Position numbers and translations under genes: made by a program. From Anaerotignum sp. MSJ-24 (GTDB lineage: Bacteria; Bacillota; Clostridia; Lachnospirales; Anaerotignaceae): a DNA stretch of 64,000 nucleotides. Numbering within the stretch: position 1 is the stretch's first letter; every line of letters starts with the position of its first letter. The stretch covers positions 177,300-241,299 of the forward strand of contig NZ_JAHLPX010000004.1 of NCBI RefSeq assembly GCF_018918145.1, written 5' to 3'. Under the pieces are notes generated by a model that did not search any database, was not told where the DNA came from, and was given only the letters and a program-made list of their open reading frames with translations. Below, piece after piece: positions 35,996-45,629 of the stretch.

Positions 35996-38605
35996 ATGTT
36001 TAAGAAAAAACGAAGAAAGGTGAAGCCGTTTGGTCTGATATTGGCAATCATTATGGCTTTGCAGATGATGGGTACAACTGCATTTGCATATTCAGCAAGA
36101 ACTACGGCACCGGCTGCAAACAATAGCTATTATTATTCAAGTGCTAATCCGTTTTATTCAGCCGGATTTACAGGAAATTGTACTTGGTATGCTTGGGGAA
36201 GAGCGTATGAAATACTCGGTACATCACCAAACTTGAGTAGGCATGACGCTAATACATGGTATTCATATAATGCAAGCTATGGATATTATAATTATGGCAC
36301 AGAGCCTAAAGTAGGTGCGATTGCATGCTATTTCAAAAATGGAAATAACCACGTTGCGGTTGTTGAAGAAATTACTGATGGTGTAGCATATGTTTCTGAG
36401 TTTAATCAAGGTGGTGACCACAGTTTCCATTATAGAATTTATAATGCTTGGAATGCACCGCCCGACGGATATATTTATTTAGTAAATGATATGCCGGTTA
36501 CACCTCCTGCCGCACCTGATATAACAAAGGATTACTTAAGTGGAAATATTAATACAACATCAAATATGGAATATAGTTTAGATGGCGGTAATACATGGCG
36601 TGATTGTAGTGGAACTTTAAATGTTAGTAATTGGTATGATATTGATTTTGTTAATATAAGATATAAAGCAAATGGAAACACTCCCGCAGGTTATCAGACG
36701 GTAGTTAATATAAACCGTTACTCAAAACCAAATGCTGCTGTTGATTATTATAATGAAACTATATCAGCAACAAACAAAATGGCATTTACTACAGCAGGCG
36801 GAAGCGGAGATTGCTATGACAATATGAGTTTGAGCTCATTATATTGGAACGGCAGTGAAATGTATGCTTATATCTGGGTTAAAGCAAGTAGTACGGCATT
36901 TAAGAGTAATTATCAAACTGTATATATTCCTGCAAGACCTGTCGCACCTGTCGGCATCGGTAAAATTGACGGAACAAGTGCAAACAGCGGAAAACTTACA
37001 GGTGTAAGCGATACAATGCAGTACAAAAGTGAAAATGGAAGCTGGACTGACTGTGACGGCAATGAAGTTATAGGCTTAGCGGCAGGTACATATTATGTAC
37101 GTTACAAAGCAACAAATTCAAGCTTTGCAAGTGAAGCGGTAACATTAACTATCGAAAATAAAACAGTTTCCGGCGAAAGCAACCTTGAAATAACTGTACC
37201 GAGCTTTTCAAGTGTAGAGGAAGGCTATGAACGTCCCGAAGCCAAGGCAATAACAATAAGCAACACAGGAGATGCAGATGCGGAAATAACAAGTGTAGAG
37301 GTAGACAACACAGAAGCATTTGAAATCAGCGGAAACGGAACAATGGTAAGAAGTAATGACAGTATTGATACATACACAATACAGCCAAAAGAAGGACTTT
37401 CAGCAGGTACATACAACGGAACAATTACAGTAAAATATGACAATAACAAAACGGCTACATATGATATTTCTTTTGTGGTAACCGAAAAAGCGATTGTAGG
37501 TGAAAGTAAGCTTAATGTGATTGCACCGAGCTTTTCGAGCGTAGAGGAAGGCTATGAACGCCCCGAAGCCAAAGCAATAACAATAAGCAATACAGGAGAT
37601 GCAGATGCGGAAATAACAAATGTAGAGGTAGATAATACAGAAGCATTTGAAATTAGCGGAAACGGAACAACGATAGGAAGCAATGACAGTATTGATACAT
37701 ACGCAATACAGCCTAAGGAAGGACTTTCGGCAGGTATATATAACGGAACTGTAACTGTTGAATATGACAACGGAAAGACTGCAACAGCCAAATTTACTTT
37801 TACAGTAACGGAAAAAGGCATTGTTATTGAAACTCAGACACCTCCGTCAGCACCTAAGCTTGAGAGCAGAACAAAGACAAGTATTACACTCAAGAAGATA
37901 AAAGACAATGAAAACGGCGCTAAGGCTGAATACAGAATAGACGGCGGAAAGTGGCAGTCAAGCAATGTATTCAAAGGACTTGAGCCGGATACAAAATATG
38001 TATTTGAAGCAAGATATGCGGCAGTTGATAACTTTGAGGCTTCGGAACCGAGTGAGGCTGCTAAAATAAGCACAGCAAAAAAGTCAAGTGGAGGTTCAGG
38101 CCCAAGCTATACACTTGATAAGGTAGAAAACAGCAACAGCAATACAAATAAAAATGACAAACCGGAAACAAAGCCGGAAGAAACAAAGAAATCAATATTT
38201 GCTGATGTAAGCCTTGATAATCCCAATTATGATGCAATAGTAAAGGCATATGAAAAAGGATATATGGTAGGAACGAGCGAAAATACTTTTGCTCCGGACG
38301 GATTCCTTACAAGAGGCATGGCTGCACAGATTATATGGAATATTGCAGGTAATCCCGAACCTTCCGATGTAAGTCCTTTCCTTGATGTCACAAGCGATAT
38401 GTATTATGCAAAGGCAGTCGCTTGGGCTTATGAAAGAGGAATCGTACTCGGATATGACATAACAAAATTTGGTCCTGATGATTTTGTTACGATAGAGCAG
38501 TTTGACATAATGATGGCAAAATATAACAGCGAGGCGGCAGCACCTTATACAGGTGTATCTCCTAATGCCACAAGAGGTTATGTTGCATCAAGAATAGCTT
38601 TATAA
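35996..38605 (+). CDS. Secreted CHAP-domain surface protein with tandem repeats and SLH anchor
   Basis: An 869-residue exported protein with a signal peptide at about residues 1-32. The CHAP amidase domain (about 45-165) has Cys62 in GNCTWYAWG, His118 in GNNHVAVVEE and a following SEFNQGG. A beta-rich region follows, then two near-identical 109-residue repeats (residues 393-501 and 502-610), a fibronectin III-like domain (about 620-705) and a Ser/Asn/Lys linker. SLH domains (about 735-869) for cell-wall binding end the protein, with motifs FLTRGMAAQIIW and FGPDDFVTIEQF. CHAP enzymes cleave peptidoglycan stem peptides, so this is probably a wall-modifying enzyme held at the surface. The ribosome site is GGGAGGAG. 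Confidence 0.88.
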   Translation: MFKKKRRKVKPFGLILAIIMALQMMGTTAFAYSARTTAPAANNSYYYSSANPFYSAGFTGNCTWYAWGRAYEILGTSPNLSRHDANTWYSYNASYGYYNYGTEPKVGAIACYFKNGNNHVAVVEEITDGVAYVSEFNQGGDHSFHYRIYNAWNAPPDGYIYLVNDMPVTPPAAPDITKDYLSGNINTTSNMEYSLDGGNTWRDCSGTLNVSNWYDIDFVNIRYKANGNTPAGYQTVVNINRYSKPNAAVDYYNETISATNKMAFTTAGGSGDCYDNMSLSSLYWNGSEMYAYIWVKASSTAFKSNYQTVYIPARPVAPVGIGKIDGTSANSGKLTGVSDTMQYKSENGSWTDCDGNEVIGLAAGTYYVRYKATNSSFASEAVTLTIENKTVSGESNLEITVPSFSSVEEGYERPEAKAITISNTGDADAEITSVEVDNTEAFEISGNGTMVRSNDSIDTYTIQPKEGLSAGTYNGTITVKYDNNKTATYDISFVVTEKAIVGESKLNVIAPSFSSVEEGYERPEAKAITISNTGDADAEITNVEVDNTEAFEISGNGTTIGSNDSIDTYAIQPKEGLSAGIYNGTVTVEYDNGKTATAKFTFTVTEKGIVIETQTPPSAPKLESRTKTSITLKKIKDNENGAKAEYRIDGGKWQSSNVFKGLEPDTKYVFEARYAAVDNFEASEPSEAAKISTAKKSSGGSGPSYTLDKVENSNSNTNKNDKPETKPEETKKSIFADVSLDNPNYDAIVKAYEKGYMVGTSENTFAPDGFLTRGMAAQIIWNIAGNPEPSDVSPFLDVTSDMYYAKAVAWAYERGIVLGYDITKFGPDDFVTIEQFDIMMAKYNSEAAAPYTGVSPNATRGYVASRIAL
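37172..37825 (+). repeat. Tandem 327-bp duplication inside the surface protein gene
   Basis: Unit 1 (37172-37498) and unit 2 (37499-37825) are in frame. They share long stretches of nearly identical DNA, including silent positions, from GAGGAAGGCTATGAACG through GGAGATGCAGATGCGG. This indicates a recent in-frame duplication of a 109-residue beta-sandwich-like domain. Confidence 0.85.
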
Positions 38606-38622
38606 AATTTATAAACGGAATT

Positions 38623-38658
38623 TGCACTTTCTTATTTTAAGAGAGTGCATTTTTCTTT
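38623..38658 (+). terminator. Terminator after the surface protein gene
   Basis: TGCACTTTC pairs with GAGAGTGCA (one G-U pair), followed by T5 and C then T4. Confidence 0.8.
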
Positions 38659-38686
38659 TCCGACCAATAAAGTTTGTATTTGGCTA

Positions 38687-38715
38687 TTGACGGAAACATG
38701 CCTTTTTAATATAAT
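38687..38715 (+). promoter_or_regulatory. Promoter of the yicC-remA-gmk-rpoZ operon
   Basis: TTGACG (38687-38692) and the consensus TATAAT (38710-38715) have a 17-bp spacer. Confidence 0.75.
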
Positions 38716-38765
38716 TATAAGTTAGTATAGTATGTCATTTATGTTAGCGATAAAGGGATGATTTT

Positions 38766-39644
38766 ATGATAAAAAGTATGACCGGATACGGAAGAGGCGA
38801 GCATGAAGCCGACGGACGAAAGTTCAGTGTTGAAATAAAGGCTGTGAACCACAGATACAACGATATTTCAATTCGCCTTCCGAGATCAATGAACTACCTT
38901 GAGGACAAAATAAGAAAAACTCTCACAAAAAAGATTATGAGAGGCAAGACAGATGTATTTATTACATTTGAGTCATTTTCGGAGGACGATGTTAATATCA
39001 AAATAAACGAACCTCTTGCAAAGGCATACTGTGAAAAGCTTGAATATTTAAAGCTTAATTACGGTCTTACCGGAGATAATACACTTGATCTTGTTGCTAA
39101 GTTCCCCGACATTATCACTGTGGAAAAGGTTCAGGAGGACGAGGATACAATATGGAATGCTCTTCTTCCGGCTCTTGATGACGCACTTAACAGCTTTATT
39201 TCTATGAGAGAAATCGAAGGTGAAGCACTTAAGAAGGATATTCTTAAAAAGGCTGATGTAATTGAAAACTATGTTGCGGAAATAAAGGAAAGAGCACCGC
39301 TTGTTGCAGAGGATTACAGACAGCGTCTTACAGACAGACTTAATGAGCTTCTTGCAGACACAAGCATTGACGAGCAGAGAATATTGACAGAGGTAACAAT
39401 ATTTGCCGACAGAGCGTGCATAGACGAGGAAATAACAAGACTTACAAGCCATATAAGCCAGCTCAGAAGCATTTTTGCAAAAGACGAGCCTATCGGAAGA
39501 AAGCTTGATTTCCTTGTGCAGGAGATGAACAGAGAGGCAAATACAATCGCATCAAAATCAAACGATATTAAGATTACACAGATTACCGTTGAATTAAAGA
39601 GTGAGATTGAAAAGATAAGAGAACAGATTCAGAATATTGAATAA
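38766..39644 (+). CDS. yicC: YicC/YloC family endoribonuclease
   Basis: A 292-residue protein with the N-terminal family signature MIKSMTGYGRGE, the VNHRYNDISIRLPR segment and the C-terminal DUF1732 region (KLDFLVQEMNREANTIASK). E. coli YicC and B. subtilis YloC act as RNases. It heads the conserved Firmicute cluster yloC-remA-gmk-rpoZ, with 9 bases to the next gene. Confidence 0.94.
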   Translation: MIKSMTGYGRGEHEADGRKFSVEIKAVNHRYNDISIRLPRSMNYLEDKIRKTLTKKIMRGKTDVFITFESFSEDDVNIKINEPLAKAYCEKLEYLKLNYGLTGDNTLDLVAKFPDIITVEKVQEDEDTIWNALLPALDDALNSFISMREIEGEALKKDILKKADVIENYVAEIKERAPLVAEDYRQRLTDRLNELLADTSIDEQRILTEVTIFADRACIDEEITRLTSHISQLRSIFAKDEPIGRKLDFLVQEMNREANTIASKSNDIKITQITVELKSEIEKIREQIQNIE

Positions 39645-39653
39645 GGAGTAATT

Positions 39654-39917
39654 ATGGGTACGGTAAGATTTATAAATATCGGATACGGAAATGTGGTATC
39701 CTCTGAAAAAATAGTGGCTATTGTACTTCCGGACGCCGCACCTGTTAAAAGACTTGTACAGGATGCAAGGGCAAACGGAAACATAATAGATGCAACATGC
39801 GGAAGAAAGACAAGAGCGGTTATAATAACCGACAGCGGTCATGTTGTGCTTTCTGCACTTTTGCCGGAAACAATATGTGCAAGAGTACAGAATTATAAGG
39901 ATACGGAGGAAGAATAG
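39654..39917 (+). CDS. remA: DUF370/RemA-like regulator
   Basis: An 87-residue protein with [19 protein letters not shown] and [19 protein letters not shown], diagnostic of the RemA/YlzA family. In Bacillus, RemA is a DNA-binding activator of matrix and osmoprotection genes. It lies two bases before gmk, the usual position. Confidence 0.9.
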   Translation: MGTVRFINIGYGNVVSSEKIVAIVLPDAAPVKRLVQDARANGNIIDATCGRKTRAVIITDSGHVVLSALLPETICARVQNYKDTEEE

Positions 39918-39919
39918 AA

Positions 39920-40531
39920 ATGGCTAAGGGTGTTCTGCTTATTATCTCTGGACCTTCCGGTTCGGGAAAGGGCACAATAGTTGAACAGCTTGTTTCTGAG
40001 CTGGGATACTGCGTTTCGATTTCGGCAACAACAAGAAATCCGAGACCGAATGAAAAAGACGGAATACATTATTTCTTCAAGACAAAAGAAGAATTTGAAA
40101 AAATGATAGACAACGGTGAACTGCTTGAGCATGCGGCTTTCTGCGGAAATTATTACGGAACGCCTAAAAAATATGTTGAAGAGCAGCTTGAATCCGGAAA
40201 AAATATAATACTTGAAATTGAAGTTCAGGGTGCACTTCAGGTTAAGAAAAAGTATAACGATGCGGTGCTTATATTCACAATGCCGCCGACACTTACAGAG
40301 CTTAGAAGACGACTGGAGTTCAGAGGAACAGAAACAAAAGAGGTTATTGACGCAAGAATAAATCGTGCGGAAGAAGAGCTTGAATTTCTTCCGGATTACG
40401 ATTATATTGTAATAAACGATACAGTTGATGAGGCTGTAAAAGATGTTGACTGCATTGTTAAGGCAGAAAGAATGAAATGCAGCAGAAACCCGGAATTGAA
40501 AAATAAATTTAAAGGAGTTGTTAATAAATGA
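39920..40531 (+). CDS. gmk: Guanylate kinase
   Basis: A 203-residue kinase that converts GMP to GDP. The P-loop is SGPSGSGKGT near residues 9-18. The GMP-binding segment ISATTRNPRPNEKDGIHYFF is normal. It overlaps rpoZ by 4 bases (ATGA). Confidence 0.97.
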   Translation: MAKGVLLIISGPSGSGKGTIVEQLVSELGYCVSISATTRNPRPNEKDGIHYFFKTKEEFEKMIDNGELLEHAAFCGNYYGTPKKYVEEQLESGKNIILEIEVQGALQVKKKYNDAVLIFTMPPTLTELRRRLEFRGTETKEVIDARINRAEEELEFLPDYDYIVINDTVDEAVKDVDCIVKAERMKCSRNPELKNKFKGVVNK

Positions 40532-40833
40532 TACATCCGTCATACACAGAACTTATTGATGTAATCAGCAAGCAGGAAGGCATGGACGATGCTATGCTCA
40601 GCAGATATACAATTATAATTGCAGCAGCAAAGAGAGCAAGAGAGCTTACGGACGGTAAACCTCCTCTTGTTACAAATGTTAAGGTTCAGAAGCCTGTTTC
40701 TATTGCAGTAAACGAAATTTATCAGGGAAAGATAAAAATTATCTGCCACAATCCCGATAATGATGAGGTTCAGGAAGAACCCGAAAAGGTTGTTTCGGAA
40801 ATCAGCCTTGATAACTACGGAAACGAAGAATAA
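40528..40833 (+). CDS. rpoZ: RNA polymerase omega subunit
   Basis: A 101-residue omega subunit with the conserved SRYTIIIAAAKRARELT motif near residues 25-41. A short acidic C-terminal tail follows. Omega supports RNA polymerase assembly. A terminator follows 7 bases after the stop. Confidence 0.94.
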   Translation: MIHPSYTELIDVISKQEGMDDAMLSRYTIIIAAAKRARELTDGKPPLVTNVKVQKPVSIAVNEIYQGKIKIICHNPDNDEVQEEPEKVVSEISLDNYGNEE

Positions 40834-40840
40834 AAAATTT

Positions 40841-40872
40841 AAAGCACTGGTCTGATGACACAGTGCTTTTTT
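40841..40872 (+). terminator. Terminator after rpoZ
   Basis: AAAGCACTG pairs with CAGTGCTTT and is followed by T residues. priA begins 20 bases later, so some transcription may read through. Confidence 0.8.
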
Positions 40873-40891
40873 GAAATAAGCAGGTGGTTTG

Positions 40892-43117
40892 ATGTTTGCA
40901 CAGGTTATTTTGAGCATATCCCATAATGACATAGACAGAGTTTTTGATTATGTCGTCCCGGAAAAATTTGAAGGAAAAGCAAAGCTTGGCATGCGTGTAA
41001 GAGTGCCCTTCGGAAAAGGCGGAAATATAACAGAGGGCTATATTGTCGGTTTAAAAGACACTACCGATGTTCCGGAGGACAAAATAAAAAATATTGTATA
41101 TATGCCGGATGATTTTCCTGTGTTTAATGACACTATGTTAAAGCTTGCTTATTGGATGCACAGGAGATATTTCACAACACTTTCAAGGTGTATTCAGACA
41201 ATAACGCCCAGCGGCATAAAGGACAAAACCGATTACTATAAAAATGTTAAATATATAAAAATTGGCGATAATTTTGCTGATTCATTGATTAAATACGAAA
41301 ACAGCAAAAAGAGCGAAAAAAAGCGTTTGATTTTAAAATATGTGCTTGAAAACGGAGAAATGCCGCTTTCTGTACTTAGAAACAGCATAAATAGTGCGGA
41401 TTATGCAATTAAAACGCTCAGAGAAGAGAAAGCACTTGAGGTATATGACAAAAAGGTTCTTGCTGAGCCTTATATAAACAGCCTGAATGAAGAAAGCTCG
41501 GTTGTAGAGCTTAATGATGAGCAGAAAGCCGTCATAGATAAATGGGACAAAGAGCGTATTGCTGAAAACAGGCCGATACTGATTCATGGAGTGACGGGAA
41601 GCGGAAAAACCGAAATTTATATGAATATGATTGAGAAAATTATTTCGGAAGGCAAACAGGCGATAGTACTTGTACCGGAAATATCGCTTACTCCCATGAT
41701 GACAGGAAGATTTATGAAAAGGTTCGGAAACAAAGCCGCAGTTACTCACAGCAAGATGAATTTCAGAGAAAGATTTAACTGTTGGAAAAGAGTACAGGAC
41801 GGTAATATATCGGTTGTAATAGGGCCTCGTTCAGCTTTATTTATGCCATTTGAAAGGCTTGGAATTGTTATAATAGACGAAGAGCACGAAAAAAGCTATG
41901 TGTCAGAAACTTCTCCGGCTTATGATGCGGTTGAAACTGCGGAAAAGCTATGCAGTTTTACGGGAGCATCGCTTGTTATGGGTACGGCTACGCCATCTGT
42001 AAGAACATATTACAGATGTACGGAAAATAAGGTTGTGTATATTCCGCTTGAAAAAAGAGCGGTTAAGGGCAGCAGACAGCCGGAAATAGAAATAGTCGAT
42101 ATGCGTAAGGAGTTGGAGGAAGGCAACAGAACGGTATTCAGCAGAAGTCTTTTTGAAAAGATGACCAAAAATCTGGAAAACGGCAGACAGACAATGCTTT
42201 TTATAAACAGAAGAGGATATTCAACCTTTGTTTCGTGCAGAAGCTGTGGGTATGTTATGAAATGTACTCATTGCGATGTATCATATAAATATCATGCAAC
42301 AAGCGGAAAGCTTGTGTGCCACTACTGCGGAGAAACCGTAGCAAGGCCGGAGGTATGTCCGGTATGCGGTTCAAAATACATCAGATATTTCGGTACGGGA
42401 ACGCAAAAGGTTGAGGAAGAGGTCAAAAAGTATTTTTCGACAGCAAGAGTGCTGAGAATGGACATGGATACCGTGAGCGGAAAAAACGGATACTCAAACA
42501 TACTGAATAAGTTTGCCGACGGTGAAGCTGATATACTTGTCGGAACACAGATGATTGCTAAGGGACATGATTTTAAAAATGTAACGCTTGTCGGAATACT
42601 TGCAGCAGATATGTCGCTGAATACCGGTGAGTTTGATTCCGAAGAAAAAACATATCAGCTTATTACGCAGGTTGCCGGAAGAGCCGGAAGAGCAGAGTTG
42701 GAAGGAAAGGTTGTTGTGCAGACATATTCACCGGATAATGAGGCGATAAAGCTTGCCGTAAAAGGAAATGCAAAAGAGTTTTACGAAAGAGAGATTAGCT
42801 TCAGAAAAACTCTCGGTTATCCGCCATGCAAAGCAAGTATTTATATAGAATTCAACGGAAAAAATCAAAAGAATACAGCCGAATGTGCTGTTATGGCGGC
42901 ATATGAATTCAGAAAAAACGAAGAATTTGAGATTCTCGGGCCTGTTCCCGAATATATATCTAAAATAAAGGACGAGTACAGATACAGGCTCATAGTTCAT
43001 TCGGCAGATGATTTAATGTTAATGAACAGAGCAAGAGAAATATACGATAAACTCAGAGATGAATTTGAAAATCTCGGTGTATATATGAAGCCGAAAACAG
43101 AAGGAATAAGGATATGA
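40892..43117 (+). CDS. priA: Primosomal protein N' (PriA helicase)
   Basis: A 741-residue 3'-to-5' DNA helicase for replication restart. The Walker A is HGVTGSGKTEIY, and the Walker B/DEAH box is DEEH. The zinc-binding module has eight cysteines (CRSCGY, CTHCD, CHYCG, CPVCG, near residues 450-490). The helicase C domain and C-terminal region are complete. The frame has an upstream TTG at 40889; ATG 40892 after AGGTGG is the better start. In many Firmicutes coaBC lies between rpoZ and priA, and it is absent here. Confidence 0.95.
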   Translation: MFAQVILSISHNDIDRVFDYVVPEKFEGKAKLGMRVRVPFGKGGNITEGYIVGLKDTTDVPEDKIKNIVYMPDDFPVFNDTMLKLAYWMHRRYFTTLSRCIQTITPSGIKDKTDYYKNVKYIKIGDNFADSLIKYENSKKSEKKRLILKYVLENGEMPLSVLRNSINSADYAIKTLREEKALEVYDKKVLAEPYINSLNEESSVVELNDEQKAVIDKWDKERIAENRPILIHGVTGSGKTEIYMNMIEKIISEGKQAIVLVPEISLTPMMTGRFMKRFGNKAAVTHSKMNFRERFNCWKRVQDGNISVVIGPRSALFMPFERLGIVIIDEEHEKSYVSETSPAYDAVETAEKLCSFTGASLVMGTATPSVRTYYRCTENKVVYIPLEKRAVKGSRQPEIEIVDMRKELEEGNRTVFSRSLFEKMTKNLENGRQTMLFINRRGYSTFVSCRSCGYVMKCTHCDVSYKYHATSGKLVCHYCGETVARPEVCPVCGSKYIRYFGTGTQKVEEEVKKYFSTARVLRMDMDTVSGKNGYSNILNKFADGEADILVGTQMIAKGHDFKNVTLVGILAADMSLNTGEFDSEEKTYQLITQVAGRAGRAELEGKVVVQTYSPDNEAIKLAVKGNAKEFYEREISFRKTLGYPPCKASIYIEFNGKNQKNTAECAVMAAYEFRKNEEFEILGPVPEYISKIKDEYRYRLIVHSADDLMLMNRAREIYDKLRDEFENLGVYMKPKTEGIRI

Positions 43118-43121
43118 GCGA

Positions 43122-43153
43122 ATTGCCGCAGTGTTTAAGCTGCGGCAGTTTTT
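43122..43153 (+). terminator. Terminator after priA
   Basis: TGCCGCAG pairs with CTGCGGCA, with GTTTTT following. Confidence 0.85.
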
Positions 43154-43192
43154 GTATGAAATATATTTAATCAAAATGTAATATTATTTTGA

Positions 43193-43221
43193 TTGCTTAT
43201 TATTGGAAAATATGATATTAT
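43193..43221 (+). promoter_or_regulatory. Predicted promoter of the PIN/TRAM-ispD operon
   Basis: TTGCTT (43193-43198) and TATTAT (43216-43221) are 17 bp apart. A short perfect palindrome ACCGTT-AAT-AACGGT (43289-43303) sits just before the ribosome site AAAGGAGGTG and could influence translation. Confidence 0.5.
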
Positions 43222-43322
43222 TTTAGTATGGTATCATAGCATTAATAGTATTTTAAGTCGGGTAAAATATGGAATTGATGCTGTAAATACCGTTAATAAC
43301 GGTTTAAAGGAGGTGTGAAATT

Positions 43323-44378
43323 ATGATGAAAAATTTGTTCAGATATGTTATTACGCTTGTTGTTATGACGATTGCAGTTGTCCTTTTATATTCATTATAC
43401 AAAGTAAACTTATGGGGAATGCAGAATTATATCGCTGATTATGTTGTAATTCTGTTAGGCATTTTTATCGGAATCATATACTATATATTATTTTCGGACG
43501 TTGCTGCTGATGCCATAATGAAACAGCTCGGCATAGCTGAGGGCAAACTTGTAAAAATGGACATGAAAGAGCTTGCGAGCGGTGTTGCAGGTGTTGTTGT
43601 AGGTCTTATTATAGCAAACCTTATCGGCATGTCACTTAACGGTTACGGTGTTGTCGGAACAGGTATCACAGTTATACTTAATGTCGTTCTCGGTTTTCTC
43701 GGTTACAGGGTTGCAACACGTAAGCGTGACGAAATGGATCTTCCGATGTTTAAATCAAATCAGTCCAAAAGCTACAGCGGACGACCTAAAATTCTTGATA
43801 CGAGTGTAATCATTGACGGAAGAATACTCGATTTGTTGCAGACGGGATTTATTGAAGGAAAAATAATCATTCCGACATTTGTTCTTGACGAGCTCAGACA
43901 TATTGCGGACTCTTCCGATTCGCTTAAAAGAACAAAGGGAAGAAGAGGCCTTGACATTCTCAATGAAATACAGAAACAGCTTTCTGTACCTGTTGTGATA
44001 AAAGAGTTTAATACAAAGGAAAAAATTGAGGTAGATTCAAAGCTTCTTAAAATGGCTGAAAAGCTGGACGCATTTGTTGTTACAAACGATTATAACCTTA
44101 ACAAGGTTGCAGAGGTTCAGGGCGTTAAGGTGCTGAACATAAACGAGCTTGCCAATGCAGTTAAGCCTATGCTTGTTCCCGGTGAAGAAATGACTGTTAC
44201 GGTTATAAAGGCCGGAAAGGAAAACGGACAGGGTATTGCTTATCTTAACGACGGAACAATGATTGTTGTTGAGGGCGGTTCGGGAAAAATCGGCGAAACG
44301 CTTAAGGTTGTTGTAACGAGTGTATTACAGACAGCAGCCGGAAGAATGATATTTACAAAAATAGTACCGGAAAAATAA
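43323..44378 (+). CDS. PIN/TRAM domain membrane protein, YacL-like
   Basis: A 351-residue protein. It has four N-terminal transmembrane helices (about residues 1-140), then a PIN domain (PKILDTSVIIDGRI near residue 154; other acidic residues in LDELRHIAD and VVTNDYNLN), then a C-terminal TRAM domain. PIN domains are usually RNases. The YacL-IspD adjacency is conserved in Firmicutes. The start ATG follows AAAGGAGGTG. Confidence 0.92.
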   Translation: MMKNLFRYVITLVVMTIAVVLLYSLYKVNLWGMQNYIADYVVILLGIFIGIIYYILFSDVAADAIMKQLGIAEGKLVKMDMKELASGVAGVVVGLIIANLIGMSLNGYGVVGTGITVILNVVLGFLGYRVATRKRDEMDLPMFKSNQSKSYSGRPKILDTSVIIDGRILDLLQTGFIEGKIIIPTFVLDELRHIADSSDSLKRTKGRRGLDILNEIQKQLSVPVVIKEFNTKEKIEVDSKLLKMAEKLDAFVVTNDYNLNKVAEVQGVKVLNINELANAVKPMLVPGEEMTVTVIKAGKENGQGIAYLNDGTMIVVEGGSGKIGETLKVVVTSVLQTAAGRMIFTKIVPEK

Positions 44379-44399
44379 TTCGGTTTTGAAGGTGATTTT

Positions 44400-45095
44400 A
44401 TGTATTCCGATATGTTTTGCTCGGCAATAATTGTTGCCGGAGGCAGCGGAAAAAGAATGGGAAAGCCCATAGCAAAGCAGTATCTTGAACTTTGCGGAGA
44501 GCCTATAATAAAGCGTACGGTTGATGTTTTTTTAAACAGCGGTGCTATTGATGAGGTTATATTGGTTGTTCCGGAAGGCGATGTTGATAAATGCAGAGAG
44601 ATTTTTGATACAGCCGATAAAATTAAAATCACTGCCGGAGGAAAAGAAAGATATAATTCTGTGTATAATGGTGTTACAGCTGTCAATGACAGCTGTAATA
44701 TTATTTTGATACATGACGGAGTGAGACCGTTTGTTACGGAAAGTATAATAAACAGTTCTATTGGAAACGCTGTTAAATACGGTGCAAGCATAGCTGCGGT
44801 AAAATCCAAGGACACAGTGAAAATATGTGATGAAAACGGATTTGTTGTTTCAACACCGTTAAGGGAAAATGTTTACAGCGTACAGACTCCGCAGACCTTC
44901 AAAAGAGAAATAATAGAAAAGTCTTTTGAAAAAGCATTTGAAAGCGGAGTATTCGGAACAGACGATGCAACTCTTGCGGAAAATGCCGGATACAGGGTTT
45001 TTATTACGGAAGGCAGCTATGAGAATATTAAAATAACTACTCCGGAGGATTTGATTATCGGTGAAAAAATACTGGAGAGCAGAATGGAGGCATAA
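44400..45095 (+). CDS. ispD: 2-C-methyl-D-erythritol 4-phosphate cytidylyltransferase
   Basis: A 231-residue CTP-dependent transferase of the MEP isoprenoid pathway. The CTP-binding motif is AGGSGKRMGKPIAKQY near residues 15-30. Further signatures are VPEGD, HDGVRPF and QTPQTFKRE. The start ATG follows AAGGTGAT. Its stop codon lies in the same frame as rnhA, four bases before the apparent rnhA start. Confidence 0.96.
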   Translation: MYSDMFCSAIIVAGGSGKRMGKPIAKQYLELCGEPIIKRTVDVFLNSGAIDEVILVVPEGDVDKCREIFDTADKIKITAGGKERYNSVYNGVTAVNDSCNIILIHDGVRPFVTESIINSSIGNAVKYGASIAAVKSKDTVKICDENGFVVSTPLRENVYSVQTPQTFKREIIEKSFEKAFESGVFGTDDATLAENAGYRVFITEGSYENIKITTPEDLIIGEKILESRMEA

Positions 45096-45098
45096 GCC

Positions 45099-45569
45099 AT
45101 AAAAGAGGTTGATATATATACGGACGGTGCCTGTTCGGGCAATCCGGGAAACGGCGGATACGGCGTTGTTATGCTGTATAACGGAGCAAGAAAAGAGCTT
45201 TCGGCGGGTTACAGCAAGACAACGAATAACCGAATGGAGGTACTCGCCGTTATAAAAGGTCTTGAGGCACTTAAGGAAAAATGTGCTGTTAATCTTTACA
45301 GCGATTCAAAATATGTTGTTGATGCCATAAACAAAGGCTGGGCGAGAAAATGGAAAGCAAACGGCTGGCGTAAAGCAGACAAGAGCCGGGCACTCAATGT
45401 TGACCTTTGGGACAGACTGATAAAACTGCTGGATTTCCATGAGGTAAAGTTCATATGGGTGAAGGGGCATGCCGACAACAAGGAAAACGAAAGATGTGAT
45501 TTTTTGGCAAGACAGGCGATTTCGGGCGGAAATCTTCTTTCGGACGATAACTATGAACTAAACAGATGA
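45099..45569 (+). CDS. rnhA: Ribonuclease HI, apparently starting at ATA
   Basis: An RNase H that degrades the RNA strand of RNA-DNA hybrids. The frame begins after the ispD stop with the family N terminus [19 protein letters not shown], which contains the first catalytic Asp. Later Glu and Asp residues are in [18 protein letters not shown] and [12 protein letters not shown]. No ATG, GTG or TTG occurs before codon ATG 45171, which would delete the first active-site strand. ATA at 45099 lies 8 bases after GGAGG (45086-45090), exactly where a start is expected. The protein would be 156 residues. Confidence 0.82.
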   Translation: MKEVDIYTDGACSGNPGNGGYGVVMLYNGARKELSAGYSKTTNNRMEVLAVIKGLEALKEKCAVNLYSDSKYVVDAINKGWARKWKANGWRKADKSRALNVDLWDRLIKLLDFHEVKFIWVKGHADNKENERCDFLARQAISGGNLLSDDNYELNR

Positions 45570-45629
45570 TTTATAAGTTTTTTGCAAATAATTAAATGGA
45601 AAAAAATTACTTTTATTTATAAATATTTG

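Noticed and set aside
39893..40543. 216-codon minus-strand ORF opposite gmk
   Set aside because: It mirrors gmk exactly and its Phe/Cys/Ser-rich translation is typical of an antisense shadow.
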